Below, in pieces: positions 18,981-28,880 of a DNA stretch of 64,000 bases. The DNA is taken from positions 106,953 through 170,952 of the forward strand of contig CAVPHW010000004.1 of NCBI GenBank assembly GCA_963704835.1, written 5' to 3'. The notes beneath the pieces are model-generated. The model had not been told where the DNA came from and made no database searches. It was given only the letters and a program-made list of their open reading frames with translations. Position numbers and translations under genes: made by a program. Source of the stretch: GCA-2746605 sp963704835. Lineage in GTDB: Bacteria > Bacteroidota > Ignavibacteria > Ignavibacteriales > Melioribacteraceae. The stretch's first letter is position 1. Each line of letters opens with the position of its first letter.

Positions 18981-21203
18981 TTATTTTCTAAGAACAGCCA
19001 ATTTAGCATGACCAATTTGATTTACTTCAGAATCGTATGCAACAATAATATAAATACCAGAAGGGATTAATTTATCATCTAAATCTCTGCAATTCCAATA
19101 TGTAGTTTTTCCACCAATAGATCTAAATTCATTTACCAAATTACCCGATATATCCAGTACTTTGATTTCGGAGGCTTCAACAAGTCCATCAATTACTAAA
19201 TTTAAATTAGAACTTGCGTTCAAAGTAATTGGGTTAGGGTATACGTTTATATCTGAAAAATCTTTACTTGATTTTATATAAAGAGTAGCAATTTCAGTCA
19301 AACCAAAATCTGTACCAACATAAACAATCCCATTTTCACTATCTATTGCAATACTTTTTATTTTATCTGTTGGAAGGGGAGAATTAGATTTTGTAAAATT
19401 GGCAATCAGCTGAGAACCATCAGAACTAAGGAGAAAAATCCCTTTTTCTGTTCCAAACCATTTTTGGTTAATTGGATCTACTGCAATTGAATTTATAGTT
19501 TGCTGTCGAACAGCAAAATACTGGTCGCCTCTAATAAAAGTTGGTGAACTTGGATTTGGAATTACATCCACTCCAATACTTGTCCCGATAATTATTTCAC
19601 CAAATTTATCAATAGCTAAAGCTCTAATATCTTTGTTCCTTAACCCAGTTGATTGAGTTATTCTTCCCCATGTATCATCAGCTAAATTTTCAAGGGTGTT
19701 GTTCTCATTAAAATAGAAAAGCCCTTCAGTTGGAACATCGCCGCTTAAATTTCCAGCAAACCACTTTGTATTATATTGATCAATAATTAAGTTATTAACT
19801 GTAATTATTTGAGATGATACAGAAGGTCCGATCTCAAAATTGAAAATCTTATCATCAGTGGTAAGAACACTTAGTGGGTTTTTATTTGCTGCCCAATAAT
19901 TCAAAATCCAGGCATTTTTATTTTCATCTTCTTTAATGTCATTTATTACAAGAAAATTATTATCCTCAGGAATGCCAATCAAACTTGTATTATAGGAATC
20001 AAATCTTTTTAGTGAATCCTCTCTTAGTCTTACAAATCCCGCTCCCCAACTCGAAAAATAAACAGCATTACCTGATGTAGAAACTTTGTGAAAATCATTA
20101 CTTATAAACTCTATTGTATTTGCAATATTTTTTGAAGCCCAAGATTTTCCGTCAAAACTTAATACACCAACTCCTTTATTATCTTTTCCGGTTGCAGCCC
20201 ATAAATTATTATTTACATCAACTGCTATATTGGTTAAGCTGTTAATCTCAGGGCCATTTGGGTAAATATAAGAGGTTGTATTTGGGGAAAATTTAATTAG
20301 GCCTCTGTTACTACTGATATAAACCGTGTTTTGCTCATCAATAATAAAACTATTAAACAAAGTGTTTTCTGTACCAAAATAAATTATATCACTTACATCA
20401 TATTTATGAATTGTATTTTCTAGCAGAGAATATATTGCAATGTCTTGTTTTAAAATATCAAAAACTTCAAAATTTGGGTAAAGAAAAACTGACCAGATAC
20501 CATTTGTGTTTTTTACCAAACCTTTATCGGTTGCCGCATAAAGAGAGCCTTCAAATTCTATTATTTTATTAATTCTATTAGCGGGAATATTGCCTCCCAA
20601 ATATATATTTCCCCAAGATTCAGGAGCGGTTAAATTTGTCGAGCCAGGTTTTAAATATGCAATACCAGCTTGTGTAACAACAAAAGTTGTACTTCCTAAA
20701 TAGATATTTTTGACAGGTGTTTCACTTGCAAAATCACCAAACTTTAGGACACTATCAAAAAAAGCAAAATCAGTTGTCCTAATGAGGGAGATGCCAAAAG
20801 CAGTTGAGACATAAGCTGTATCACCACTTATTGTAATACTATTTATAGATTTGATTGATTTATCGGTCTTATAAATTTCTAAAATCGTTTTTATTGAGCC
20901 AGTTGCAGGATTATAAATAGTGATATATCCTTCACTGGTTCCAAGCCAGATTTTATTTTCATTGTCTTTGGCAATAGCGGTAATACTTTGGCTAACCAAT
21001 CCTTCAGATTTAGTTAGAACTTGATAAGAACTATCCAATAAGTAATAACTAAAAGCACCTCCACTTGTTGCCACCCAAATTAAATTGTTAGATATTAGCG
21101 ACTGAGTAACCTCTTTAAAATTGGAATAGTTTTGCCAACTCTTAATAGCCTGAGCGGACAATGTATTACAAAATAAAACTATAATGATTATTATTTTTTG
21201 CAT
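18981..21203 (-). CDS. Secreted beta-propeller protein with T9SS-type C-terminal domain, PorZ-like
   Basis: A 740-residue secreted protein with signal peptide MQKIIIIIVLFCNTLSAQ. The body is built of repeated propeller blades of the two-component-regulator-propeller kind (KIWLGTSEGYITIYNP, NLWAATGKDNKGVG, KWFGTEKGIFLLSSDG, VYVGTDFGLTEIA). It ends with a sorting-type domain (DINVYPNPITLNASSNLNL to IPSGIYIIVAYDSE). Length, the opening KSWQNYSNFKEVTQSL and the architecture resemble PorZ, the T9SS component that supplies A-LPS to the attachment complex. A cargo role with the same fold cannot be excluded. It is transcribed towards the ABC-F gene. Confidence 0.7.
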   Translation of the reverse strand: MQKIIIIIVLFCNTLSAQAIKSWQNYSNFKEVTQSLISNNLIWVATSGGAFSYYLLDSSYQVLTKSEGLVSQSITAIAKDNENKIWLGTSEGYITIYNPATGSIKTILEIYKTDKSIKSINSITISGDTAYVSTAFGISLIRTTDFAFFDSVLKFGDFASETPVKNIYLGSTTFVVTQAGIAYLKPGSTNLTAPESWGNIYLGGNIPANRINKIIEFEGSLYAATDKGLVKNTNGIWSVFLYPNFEVFDILKQDIAIYSLLENTIHKYDVSDIIYFGTENTLFNSFIIDEQNTVYISSNRGLIKFSPNTTSYIYPNGPEINSLTNIAVDVNNNLWAATGKDNKGVGVLSFDGKSWASKNIANTIEFISNDFHKVSTSGNAVYFSSWGAGFVRLREDSLKRFDSYNTSLIGIPEDNNFLVINDIKEDENKNAWILNYWAANKNPLSVLTTDDKIFNFEIGPSVSSQIITVNNLIIDQYNTKWFAGNLSGDVPTEGLFYFNENNTLENLADDTWGRITQSTGLRNKDIRALAIDKFGEIIIGTSIGVDVIPNPSSPTFIRGDQYFAVRQQTINSIAVDPINQKWFGTEKGIFLLSSDGSQLIANFTKSNSPLPTDKIKSIAIDSENGIVYVGTDFGLTEIATLYIKSSKDFSDINVYPNPITLNASSNLNLVIDGLVEASEIKVLDISGNLVNEFRSIGGKTTYWNCRDLDDKLIPSGIYIIVAYDSEVNQIGHAKLAVLRK

Positions 21204-21282
21204 TTTAACTCTAAGATATTCATATCAAATAATATAAATTAACTAAAGCGAGAAAAAGTCAAATTTTATTGACCAAATGATG

Positions 21283-22131
21283 CTAACTAGAAATGCTTCT
21301 TCTATTCAATACGGATTTTCTAATATTCTCTAAAACATCTTTAGAAATATAAAATTTGCCAAAATTTGATTCATCATTTCTCATTCCACCATGAAAATCA
21401 GAGCCACCCGATTCAATTAAACAATACTGATTAACAATTCCTTTGTAAAATTTTTGCTGATACTTTTTGTGTGAAGAGTGAACAACTTCAATACCATCAA
21501 CTCCTGAAGTAATTAGGCTTTCCAAAATTGTCTCTTTCATATATCCGGGGTGAGCTATAAAAGATAATCCGCCCGCATCTCTAATAATTTTGAAAGCACT
21601 TTGAGGTGATACGTGAATTTTTTTTTCGGAAGCTGGGCAATCATCACCAATGTATTTTTGAAAAGCCTGAAAGAAGGATTTTACCAAACCTTTTTTAAGC
21701 AGCGCATTAGCAATGTGGGGTCTGCAAATGGGAGAATTATGAGAGAATTCAAGTACATCAGACATTGAAATTGATAATCCAATTTTATTCAATTTTTTAA
21801 TAATTCTTTTCGCACGCTCAATGCGCTCATCTCTAAAAAACTTTAATACCTTATTCAATTCTTTATCATGGTGATCAATAAAATAACCAAGGATATGAAC
21901 TTCTTTACCATCAACATCAGTGCTAATTTCTAAACCTGGAATAATTTCAACACCAACAGATTTTCCGTAAACAATTGCTTCATCTATGCCACTTACTGTA
22001 TCATGGTCAGTAATTCCAATAGCAGAAATATTCTGCTTTACAGCCAGATCTATAAGTTCTTTTGGAGAACAAGCTCCATCTGAATAAGTGGTGTGAGTAT
22101 GTAAGTCAGCTTTAAAAATCAATGTCTCCAA
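21283..22131 (-). CDS. PHP-domain phosphoesterase (TrpH/RNase AM-like)
   Basis: A 282-residue PHP protein. Metal-binding motifs: ADLHTHTTYSDGACSP at the N-terminus, GITDHDTVSG, the Glu of GLEIST, the His in FIAHPGYMK and GSDFHGG near the C-terminus. This spacing matches the YciV/TrpH group, which hydrolyses 3',5'-nucleoside bisphosphates and trims short RNA 5' ends. The exact substrate is inferred from the family. It stands alone, with 79 bases to the propeller gene and a long gap upstream. Confidence 0.88.
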   Translation of the reverse strand: METLIFKADLHTHTTYSDGACSPKELIDLAVKQNISAIGITDHDTVSGIDEAIVYGKSVGVEIIPGLEISTDVDGKEVHILGYFIDHHDKELNKVLKFFRDERIERAKRIIKKLNKIGLSISMSDVLEFSHNSPICRPHIANALLKKGLVKSFFQAFQKYIGDDCPASEKKIHVSPQSAFKIIRDAGGLSFIAHPGYMKETILESLITSGVDGIEVVHSSHKKYQQKFYKGIVNQYCLIESGGSDFHGGMRNDESNFGKFYISKDVLENIRKSVLNRRSISS

Positions 22132-22453
22132 GTCTAATTATAATAAGTTACAACTTCAAAGGTAGCAAATTTTATCATAAAACTCTTTACTGAAAAGAAG
22201 TTTGGAATCAAAAATGCAAATAATTGAGATATTATCGAATAATATTTCATTTTATGGTTTTATGTAATGTAAAAACAAAAATTCATACAGGTTATTTTTA
22301 TTCTATTACCTAGATTTAAACTCTGAAAGTTTCACAAATTGAGCTATGATTAGGCTAATATATAATGGCATATATTGTAATTAGATTGATAAAATCGTAT
22401 TTTTCACAATTATAAAATATTTTTTGTTAACTATAAAATAAGGAGAATAGTTC
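22132..22453. other. 322-base intergenic region between PHP gene and gap
   Basis: A very AT-rich gap separating the minus-strand PHP gene from the plus-strand gap gene, so it should hold both promoters. I see no ORF with family resemblance, no tRNA and no strong hairpin. A candidate gap promoter is listed separately. Confidence 0.6.
22386..22416 (+). promoter_or_regulatory. Candidate promoter of gap
   Basis: TTGATA at 22386-22391, followed after 17 bases by ATTATA (22409-22414), or after 19 by TATAAA (22411-22416). An AAGGAG ribosome-binding site lies just before the gap ATG. Spacing is good, but AT-richness lowers confidence. Confidence 0.4.
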
Positions 22454-23512
22454 ATGGCTATTAAAGTTGGAATTAATGGATTTGGTAGAATTGGCAGACA
22501 GGTGATTAATGTACTTTCTGAAAAAGGAATGCTTGGAAAGGAAGTTGATATTGTTGCTGTAGTTGATGTAAGTACAGATGCAAAATATTTTGCATATCAG
22601 ATAAAATATGATTCAGTTCATGGCAAATTTAAAGGAACTTTGGGAAGTGAAAAAAGTGATCCTTCTTTAGATGCTGATGATATCATTGTGATTAATGGTG
22701 ATAAAATTAAATGTGTTATGGCTCAAAAAGATCCTTCTCAATTGCCATGGAAAGAATTGGGTGTTGAAGTTGTTATTGAAGCAACAGGTTTATTTACTGA
22801 TGCTGAAAAAGCAAAAGGTCATCTTGCAGCCGGTGCGAAAAAAGTTTTAATTTCTGCTCCTGGTAAAGGTGATGTAAAAACAATTGTGATTGGTGTTAAC
22901 GATAATGAATACAATCACGAAACACATCATATTGTTTCAAATGCGTCTTGCACAACAAACTGTTTGGCTCCTGTTGTTCATGTTTTATTAAAAGAAGGTA
23001 TTGGAATTGAAACTGGATTGATGACAACTATTCATTCATATACAGCAACTCAAAAAACTGTTGATGGACCTTCCAAAAAGGATTGGAGAGGTGGTCGTGC
23101 AGCAGCAATAAATATTATCCCTTCATCTACAGGTGCAGCAAAAGCAGTTGGTGAGGTTTTACCAGCCACAAAGGGTAAACTTACTGGAATGTCTTTCCGA
23201 GTTCCAACAGCAAACGTTTCTGTTGTTGATTTAATTATCAGATCTGAAAAAGATACATCAATTGAAGAAATTGATGATTTAATGAAAAAAGCTTCTGAGA
23301 CTTATCTAAAGGGAATTCTTGGATATTCTAATGAAGAAGTTGTTTCCACAGATTTTATTCATGATGATAGATCATCAATTTATGATTCGCTTGCGACAAT
23401 GCAAAATAACCTTAAAGGGGAAAAGAGATTCTTTAAAATTGTATCTTGGTATGATAATGAATGGGGTTACTCAAATAGAGTGATCGATTTATTATTAAAA
23501 ATGGGTAAATAA
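22454..23512 (+). CDS. gap: Glyceraldehyde-3-phosphate dehydrogenase
   Basis: Glycolytic/gluconeogenic GAPDH, 352 residues. NAD-binding GINGFGRIGRQV at the N-terminus, catalytic Cys166 in SNASCTTNCLAP, SYTATQKTVDGPSKKDWRGG and C-terminal WYDNEWGYSNRV are all present. It is slightly longer than the usual ~335, mainly through insertions near residues 70-80. A strong AAGGAG precedes the ATG by 7 bases. An intrinsic terminator follows at 23536, so pgk 90 bases on probably has its own promoter or partial read-through. Confidence 0.98.
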   Translation: MAIKVGINGFGRIGRQVINVLSEKGMLGKEVDIVAVVDVSTDAKYFAYQIKYDSVHGKFKGTLGSEKSDPSLDADDIIVINGDKIKCVMAQKDPSQLPWKELGVEVVIEATGLFTDAEKAKGHLAAGAKKVLISAPGKGDVKTIVIGVNDNEYNHETHHIVSNASCTTNCLAPVVHVLLKEGIGIETGLMTTIHSYTATQKTVDGPSKKDWRGGRAAAINIIPSSTGAAKAVGEVLPATKGKLTGMSFRVPTANVSVVDLIIRSEKDTSIEEIDDLMKKASETYLKGILGYSNEEVVSTDFIHDDRSSIYDSLATMQNNLKGEKRFFKIVSWYDNEWGYSNRVIDLLLKMGK

Positions 23513-23535
23513 AATAAATAGATAAAATTCAAATG

Positions 23536-23567
23536 GGCGCAGTTAATTTTTTAGCTGCGTCTTTTTT
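23536..23567 (+). terminator. Intrinsic terminator after gap
   Basis: Hairpin with a 9-pair stem, 23536-23544 against 23553-23561, including two G-U pairs and a CGCAG/CTGCG core. The loop is 8 bases, followed directly by six T (23562-23567). Confidence 0.85.
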
Positions 23568-23602
23568 ATATTTAAACTGAATTCAATGAATTCGGAGGGA
23601 AA

Positions 23603-24799
23603 ATGGAAAAATTATATATTGAAGATTTGGACTTAAAAGGGAAAAAAGTTTTAGTTAGAGTTGATTTTAACGTTCCTCTAGATGAAAATTTAGAGATAAC
23701 TGATGATATCAGAATTACTTCTGCTTTGCCAACAATTAGTAAAATAATTAGTGATGGCGGAAAAGCAATTTTAATGAGCCATCTAGGCAGACCAAAAGGT
23801 GGACCAAATCCAAAATACAGCTTAAAACCAACAGCTGCTAGATTAAGTGAATTGCTGAATAAAGAAGTAAAGTTAGCTCCGGATTGTATAGGTAGTGAAG
23901 TTAAAACGTTGGTTGATGGTATGAAAGACGGTGATGTTTTAATCCTTGAAAATGTAAGATTTCATGCAGAAGAAGAAAAAAACGATCCGGTTTTTGCGAA
24001 ACAATTGGCTGAGTTAGGAGATATTTATGTAAATGATGCATTCGGTTCCGCTCACAGAGCTCATGCATCAACTGAAGGAATTACCAAATATTTAGATCAA
24101 TGTGCATCTGGTTACTTAATGAAAAAAGAACTGGATTATTTGGGAAGTGCAATTGCAAACCCTAAAAGACCATTCACCGCAATTTTAGGTGGAGCAAAAA
24201 TTTCTGGGAAAATTGATGTAATCCAGCAATTAATGGGTAAAGTTGACAATTTAATAATTGGTGGAGGAATGGGTTACACATTCTTCAAATCTCAAGGACT
24301 AGAAATTGGAAGTTCTCTTCTTGAAGAAGATAAAATCCCACTTGCTGCAGAACTATTGGAGAAGGCTAAAACAAGTGGTGTTAATTTCATGCTTCCGGTT
24401 GATATTAGAATTGCATCTGAGTTTAATAACGATTCACCTTCTGAAGTTGTGAATATTGATTCAATTCCAGCTGATAAAATGGGTTTAGATATTGGTACAA
24501 ATACTATTGCTAACTTTAAAGATGTTATTGTGAAAAGTAAAACTATAGTTTGGAATGGACCAATGGGTGTTTTTGAATTTGATAACTTTGCACATGGTAC
24601 AAATGCTATTGCTGAAGCTTTAGTTGAGGCAACAGAGAATGGAGCAATTACAATTATTGGAGGCGGCGATTCTGCTGCGGCAATTAAGAAAGCCGGACTA
24701 GATGAAAAAGTATCTCATGTTTCAACAGGTGGTGGAGCTTCTCTTGAATTTCTAGAGGGCAAAGTTTTACCTGGAGTAGAAGCTTTAAGCAATAAATAA
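23603..24799 (+). CDS. pgk: Phosphoglycerate kinase
   Basis: PGK of 398 residues, making ATP from 1,3-bisphosphoglycerate. Signatures: VLVRVDFNVPLDENLEI near the N-terminus, SHLGRPKGG, LENVRFHAEEEKND, the hinge and nucleotide region AILGGAKISGKIDVI, WNGPMGVFEFDNF and the C-terminal GGGDSAAAIKKAG with STGGGASLEFLEGK. TCGGAGGG precedes the ATG. It follows gap, the next enzyme partner in glycolysis, and has its own strong terminator downstream. Confidence 0.98.
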   Translation: MEKLYIEDLDLKGKKVLVRVDFNVPLDENLEITDDIRITSALPTISKIISDGGKAILMSHLGRPKGGPNPKYSLKPTAARLSELLNKEVKLAPDCIGSEVKTLVDGMKDGDVLILENVRFHAEEEKNDPVFAKQLAELGDIYVNDAFGSAHRAHASTEGITKYLDQCASGYLMKKELDYLGSAIANPKRPFTAILGGAKISGKIDVIQQLMGKVDNLIIGGGMGYTFFKSQGLEIGSSLLEEDKIPLAAELLEKAKTSGVNFMLPVDIRIASEFNNDSPSEVVNIDSIPADKMGLDIGTNTIANFKDVIVKSKTIVWNGPMGVFEFDNFAHGTNAIAEALVEATENGAITIIGGGDSAAAIKKAGLDEKVSHVSTGGGASLEFLEGKVLPGVEALSNK

Positions 24800-24818
24800 T
24801 TTTATTGTTGGCGATTAT

Positions 24819-24846
24819 TTTCAGAATCTTCCAAATAATTCTGAAA
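24819..24846 (+). terminator. Hairpin after pgk without T-tract
   Basis: A perfect 9-base inverted repeat, TTTCAGAAT (24819-24827) and ATTCTGAAA (24838-24846), with a 10-base loop. No U-run follows, so it may stabilise the mRNA 3' end or act as an attenuating hairpin in front of the real terminator at 24875. Confidence 0.45.
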
Positions 24847-24874
24847 CCTTTGAATAAGAAAATAGTCTAATTAC

Positions 24875-24905
24875 AAAAACCTCAACATTATTGAGGTTTT
24901 TGTTT
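24875..24905 (+). terminator. Intrinsic terminator after pgk
   Basis: A perfect 11-pair stem, AAAAACCTCAA (24875-24885) with TTGAGGTTTTT (24891-24901), and a 5-base loop. It is followed by GTTT; with the stem's own T5 this gives a U-rich tail. It is nearly symmetric but no minus-strand gene ends here. Confidence 0.9.
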
Positions 24906-24974
24906 ATTTCGTAATTTTATATATTCAGTGTACTTTATAAGTTATTATTAAGAAAAAGTTTTAAGGAAATATAG

Positions 24975-25886
24975 ATGGCATATAATGATAAAGGCTCTTA
25001 TAGCCCTAGAGGTTTTGGAGGATTTAGTTTTTTCCCTCCGGTTATAAAAAATATTTTAATTATTAATGGCGTGGTATTTTTTATTTCAATATTAGCTCAA
25101 AATATTGTAATTGGCGACATGCTTCTTGATAATTTAATTACCAAGTATTTTGCACTAATCCCATTTAGTAATGAATATTGGTCATTTTTGCCTTGGCAAC
25201 TTGTTACTTATCAATTTATGCATGGAGGGTTTTCACACATCTTTTTCAACATGTTTATGCTTTGGATGTTTGGAATGGAAATTGAAAATATTATGGGTTC
25301 TACTAAATTTTTAGTTTTCTATCTATTGGCAGGAATCGGTGGGGGAGTACTCCAATTAGCTTTAGGAAGCGGTGGAGCTCCAATAATTGGTGCTTCCGGT
25401 GCAGTTTACGGTGTTATGGTTGCTTTTGCAATGTCTTTCCCAGATCGACTAATATACATTTACTTTTTATTACCGGTTAAAGCTAAATACTTAATTGTAT
25501 TTCTGATGGTGATAGAATTTTTATCCGTTGGAGATGGAAGCTTTGTTGCACATTTAGCCCATCTTGGAGGAGCAATAGTTGGGGTTTTATTTATTATTCT
25601 AGATCGTAAGAATAATTACAATTTTGATTCCATTTTTAATAAGCTCAAAAGTAAAACTAGTTTTTCTCAAAACCAATCTTTCAAAAAGAAAAGTTCTCCG
25701 TTTAGTTTTGGAAAAAAGGAAGTACAAGAAGCCGAATATTATGATATAAATACAAAGTCTAATAAGGAAGAAGTTATTGATCAAGCTGTATTAGATCAAA
25801 TTCTTGAAAAAATTAGTCAGAGCGGATACCAAAATCTTACAGAAAAAGAGAAAAAGTTTTTATTTGAAGCGAGCAAAAAGAATTAA
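24975..25886 (+). CDS. Rhomboid-family intramembrane serine protease
   Basis: A 303-residue membrane protein with six or so hydrophobic segments. The catalytic dyad is visible: Ser141 in the GASGAVYG box and His196 in HLAHLGGAIVG. The oxyanion-side motif is HGGFSHIFFNMFMLWMFG. After the membrane core comes a polar tail of about 90 residues rich in Lys and Glu, ending LTEKEKKFLFEASKKN, which is typical of Bacteroidota rhomboids. Substrate unknown. A strong terminator separates it from pgk, and a small lipoprotein gene follows after 26 bases. Confidence 0.93.
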   Translation: MAYNDKGSYSPRGFGGFSFFPPVIKNILIINGVVFFISILAQNIVIGDMLLDNLITKYFALIPFSNEYWSFLPWQLVTYQFMHGGFSHIFFNMFMLWMFGMEIENIMGSTKFLVFYLLAGIGGGVLQLALGSGGAPIIGASGAVYGVMVAFAMSFPDRLIYIYFLLPVKAKYLIVFLMVIEFLSVGDGSFVAHLAHLGGAIVGVLFIILDRKNNYNFDSIFNKLKSKTSFSQNQSFKKKSSPFSFGKKEVQEAEYYDINTKSNKEEVIDQAVLDQILEKISQSGYQNLTEKEKKFLFEASKKN

Positions 25887-25912
25887 TTATTAATGTAGCT
25901 ATATTATTCCTT

Positions 25913-26242
25913 ATGGATACCAGAGTATTTAAAATTATTAGCTTGTTTGCCATTTTATTCTTTTCATTGCAATGTTCCAACTCTAAAGAAATTGAAATTG
26001 AGGAATTAGCAAAGGTATATGTTGATTTACTTGTTGTTGAGGATTATTATAATGACACTGACTCAATTGAGGTAAAAAAAAGTGAAGTGTTCCTTAAATA
26101 TTCTATTGACACTGGTTCATATTATAATAGTTTTAGATCTATAAAAGCTGATAGTGAAGAATGGGAGAAGTTTTATAATTTTGCCAACACTTATCTTGAT
26201 ACTTTAAAAGCTAATCTTACAACAACTACTTTGCCGAAATAA
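25913..26242 (+). CDS. Small putative lipoprotein, DUF4296-like
   Basis: 109 residues with a hydrophobic N-terminus ending FFSLQCSNSKE; the Cys at about residue 21 looks like a lipid-attachment site, although Q at -1 is not ideal. The rest is helical and acidic (EELAKVYVDLLVVEDYY, then YYNSFRSIKADSEEWEKFY). That pattern resembles the DUF4296 lipoproteins of Bacteroidota, which are of unknown function. The assignment rests on general shape, not a firm motif. Its last 17 bases overlap the end of the convergent recQ gene. Confidence 0.65.
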   Translation: MDTRVFKIISLFAILFFSLQCSNSKEIEIEELAKVYVDLLVVEDYYNDTDSIEVKKSEVFLKYSIDTGSYYNSFRSIKADSEEWEKFYNFANTYLDTLKANLTTTTLPK

Positions 26243-28802
26243 TTGCTTTGACCACTCTAATTTTTGAATAACTAATTTTCGGACTCAATTTGGACTTTAT
26301 ATTTTTCAAGTCCTCGTTAATATCATGAATTGCTGATTTGATTATTTCAAATTCGCTCTTATCTAAAAGCGACGAATAATTTTGTTTTGGATAGTACCTA
26401 ATAATTGTTTCAAGTTGGATTGATACAATTGATTCAGGAAGTTTTAATAACTTTGCAATCTCTGTGAATGAATAACCTTTTTTAACCAAATCATTTGTTT
26501 GTGATATGTGCTGAGGTAATTCTATTGAACTTTCTAATGGTCTTTCACTTTGAACAAATTCGGTAATTATACTTAAAAACTCTTCCCCAATTTTGTTGTA
26601 CATTCTTTGATTAAATCCATTTATGCTCATAAGTTCAGATGGAGTTTTAGGTTTAGACTTGGCGATTTCCTTTAATAATTTATCGGAACATATCATTTGA
26701 GAATATTGTGAAAACTTTTTTGCAGCAATACTTCTTTCATCATTCAATTTATTAAATAGCTCTAAATTTTCTTCATAAGAAATTTTTACAACTTGCTGTT
26801 CCTCAATTACTTCATCATCAATAGAAAACAATTCTTCCATTGGATTAAAGAATAATTCATCATTAATTTCTTTAAGAATATTTGTCATAATTAGAGATTG
26901 GATTGAGGACTCAATATCATGCACAGAGTAATGTTTACAATTTTGATATGTAGAAATCTTTTTTGCAACTACTGATTTAGATGAACCTTTTAGAATTCCT
27001 ATTAATCTAGCGTTTGTAAGCGAACCTTTAAATTCTTTGAAGGTTCTTATAATTATTTCATTTATATACTCAGCACTTGGATTTTTTGAACTCTCTTTTA
27101 GGCAATTATCGCATTTACCACATTTGTAATTTTCAGTTTTTTCACCAAAATAATCTAAGATATATTTAAAACGACATTCTTTTGAATATACATAATCAAT
27201 ACTTTTTTTTAGCTTTTGTTTAGCATGTTCAATTTTATTTTCAATTTCACCTTGTTTTAGTCGAAGCCTATTACTTTCAACTCTTTCCTGGAGCATCTGT
27301 ATTTTTTGAGCAAATGAAGGTTTATCGTATTCAATAATTCCAACATTGTTAAGAACCATTAAAAAATTCTCTAAACTTTGTCTACTCTGACCAAATGAAA
27401 TTTCGAAAAATTCAAAATTTAACTTAACTTTTGATGTAAAAATGGCATTTCCAAAATGCCTAACCAGTTCAACTACAAATTCTTGCAGATCCGGGTTGTA
27501 CATTCCTTTTAAGTATTTTTTAAGCTCTTCTTGTTTTAAAATAAACTTTATTGAATGATGAATTGAATTAGAAGAATGAAGTTTTAAATAACCGTTGCTT
27601 TCTAGGGAGCCTAAAATTGAAGGGATTAAATTTTTTGGGACATTATTTTGTGTTATTAACAATTGTACTTTTTCATCAATATCTAAAAGTTTTTCAGAGA
27701 TTGAGTTTATTGCAATTCTGTGAAAATCTAAGACAGCATTGTAACAATTTTTAATCTGTTCATAAGTCGGATAGCTGCTACTTATAAAATAATCTTGAAT
27801 TTGCTTATCTCTATCTGTAAAAAATAAATATGCCATCGATTCAGAACCATTTCTACCGGCTCTTCCAAATTCTTGATATAAATTCTCAATGGAACCTGGG
27901 ATATTATAATGGATTACCAAATTAATATCTTGCTTATCAATGCCCATCCCAAAGGCATTTGTCGCAACTATTACTTTAACTCTATCAGAAATAAAATCAT
28001 CTTGAACTATTCTCCTCATTTCGTTTGAAATACCGGCATGATAAAATTCAACATTGATTTTTTTTAATTTTAGATATTTAGTTAACTGCTCAGCATACTT
28101 TCTTGTTGATGTATAAATAATTGAGGGCAGCTTATTATGCTGTAAAAGTTCGTAAATTTTTTGCTTTTTATCTTTTTCAATCCGAACATGAAGTGAAATG
28201 TTGTGTCGCTCAAAACCTGTAATATGAATTGAAGGATTGTCAAAATTCAATTGTTCAATAATATCTTTTCTAACTTCGGGAGTGGCTGTTGCCGTAAAAG
28301 CAGAAACATTTTTTATTCCAATTAGATCAGCAAATGTACTAATTGATCTAAAACTTGGTCTAAAATTATGACCCCATTCACTAATACAATGAGCTTCATC
28401 AACAAATAAATATTCCGGTTTGGAATTTCTGATTCTTTCAACAAACATTGGGTTATTAAGTTTTTCTGGAGCAATGAATAACATTTTAATTTTATTTGCT
28501 TGCACAGAATTTAGAACTTTTTCAGTCTCTCGGAAGTCTAAAGTGCTGTTAACGAAAGCAGCAGTTAATTTACTCTTATTTAAGCTTTCTACTTGGTCTT
28601 GCATTAATGAGATAAGTGGAGAGATTATTATAGAGTAAGACTCAGCTAGAAGAGCAGGGAGTTGATAGCACAAAGATTTGCCGGCTCCGGTAGGCATTAC
28701 TGCCAGAACATTTTTTTTATTAATTATCGCCTGAATAATTTCTTCTTGTCCAGGACGAAATTCATCAAAACTAAAATATGTTTTTAATGATTCTTTTAGC
28801 AC
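26226..28802 (-). CDS. recQ: ATP-dependent DNA helicase RecQ with C-terminal HTH extension
   Basis: An 858-residue 3'-5' helicase of recombination and repair. Motif I MPTGAGKSLCYQLPAL, motif II FVDEAHCISEWGHNFRPSFR, SAFTATATPEVR, and motif VI YQEFGRAGRNG are intact. The RecQ zinc ligands are in SKECRFKYILDYF and KCGKCDNC, followed by the RQC winged helix and an HRDC domain (about 670-760; SELMSINGFNQRMYNKIG). A helix-turn-helix tail (KKGYSFTEIAKLLKLPESIV) follows, which makes the protein longer than E. coli RecQ (~610) and is common in Bacteroidota. It diverges from the ABC exporter at 28881. Confidence 0.96.
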   Translation of the reverse strand: MLKESLKTYFSFDEFRPGQEEIIQAIINKKNVLAVMPTGAGKSLCYQLPALLAESYSIIISPLISLMQDQVESLNKSKLTAAFVNSTLDFRETEKVLNSVQANKIKMLFIAPEKLNNPMFVERIRNSKPEYLFVDEAHCISEWGHNFRPSFRSISTFADLIGIKNVSAFTATATPEVRKDIIEQLNFDNPSIHITGFERHNISLHVRIEKDKKQKIYELLQHNKLPSIIYTSTRKYAEQLTKYLKLKKINVEFYHAGISNEMRRIVQDDFISDRVKVIVATNAFGMGIDKQDINLVIHYNIPGSIENLYQEFGRAGRNGSESMAYLFFTDRDKQIQDYFISSSYPTYEQIKNCYNAVLDFHRIAINSISEKLLDIDEKVQLLITQNNVPKNLIPSILGSLESNGYLKLHSSNSIHHSIKFILKQEELKKYLKGMYNPDLQEFVVELVRHFGNAIFTSKVKLNFEFFEISFGQSRQSLENFLMVLNNVGIIEYDKPSFAQKIQMLQERVESNRLRLKQGEIENKIEHAKQKLKKSIDYVYSKECRFKYILDYFGEKTENYKCGKCDNCLKESSKNPSAEYINEIIIRTFKEFKGSLTNARLIGILKGSSKSVVAKKISTYQNCKHYSVHDIESSIQSLIMTNILKEINDELFFNPMEELFSIDDEVIEEQQVVKISYEENLELFNKLNDERSIAAKKFSQYSQMICSDKLLKEIAKSKPKTPSELMSINGFNQRMYNKIGEEFLSIITEFVQSERPLESSIELPQHISQTNDLVKKGYSFTEIAKLLKLPESIVSIQLETIIRYYPKQNYSSLLDKSEFEIIKSAIHDINEDLKNIKSKLSPKISYSKIRVVKAIISAK

Positions 28803-28880
28803 ATTGATTCTTAATGGGTTTTCATTAACAAAGAATAACTATATCTTTACACAATTTTATTGAACATTTAAAGAAGAATA

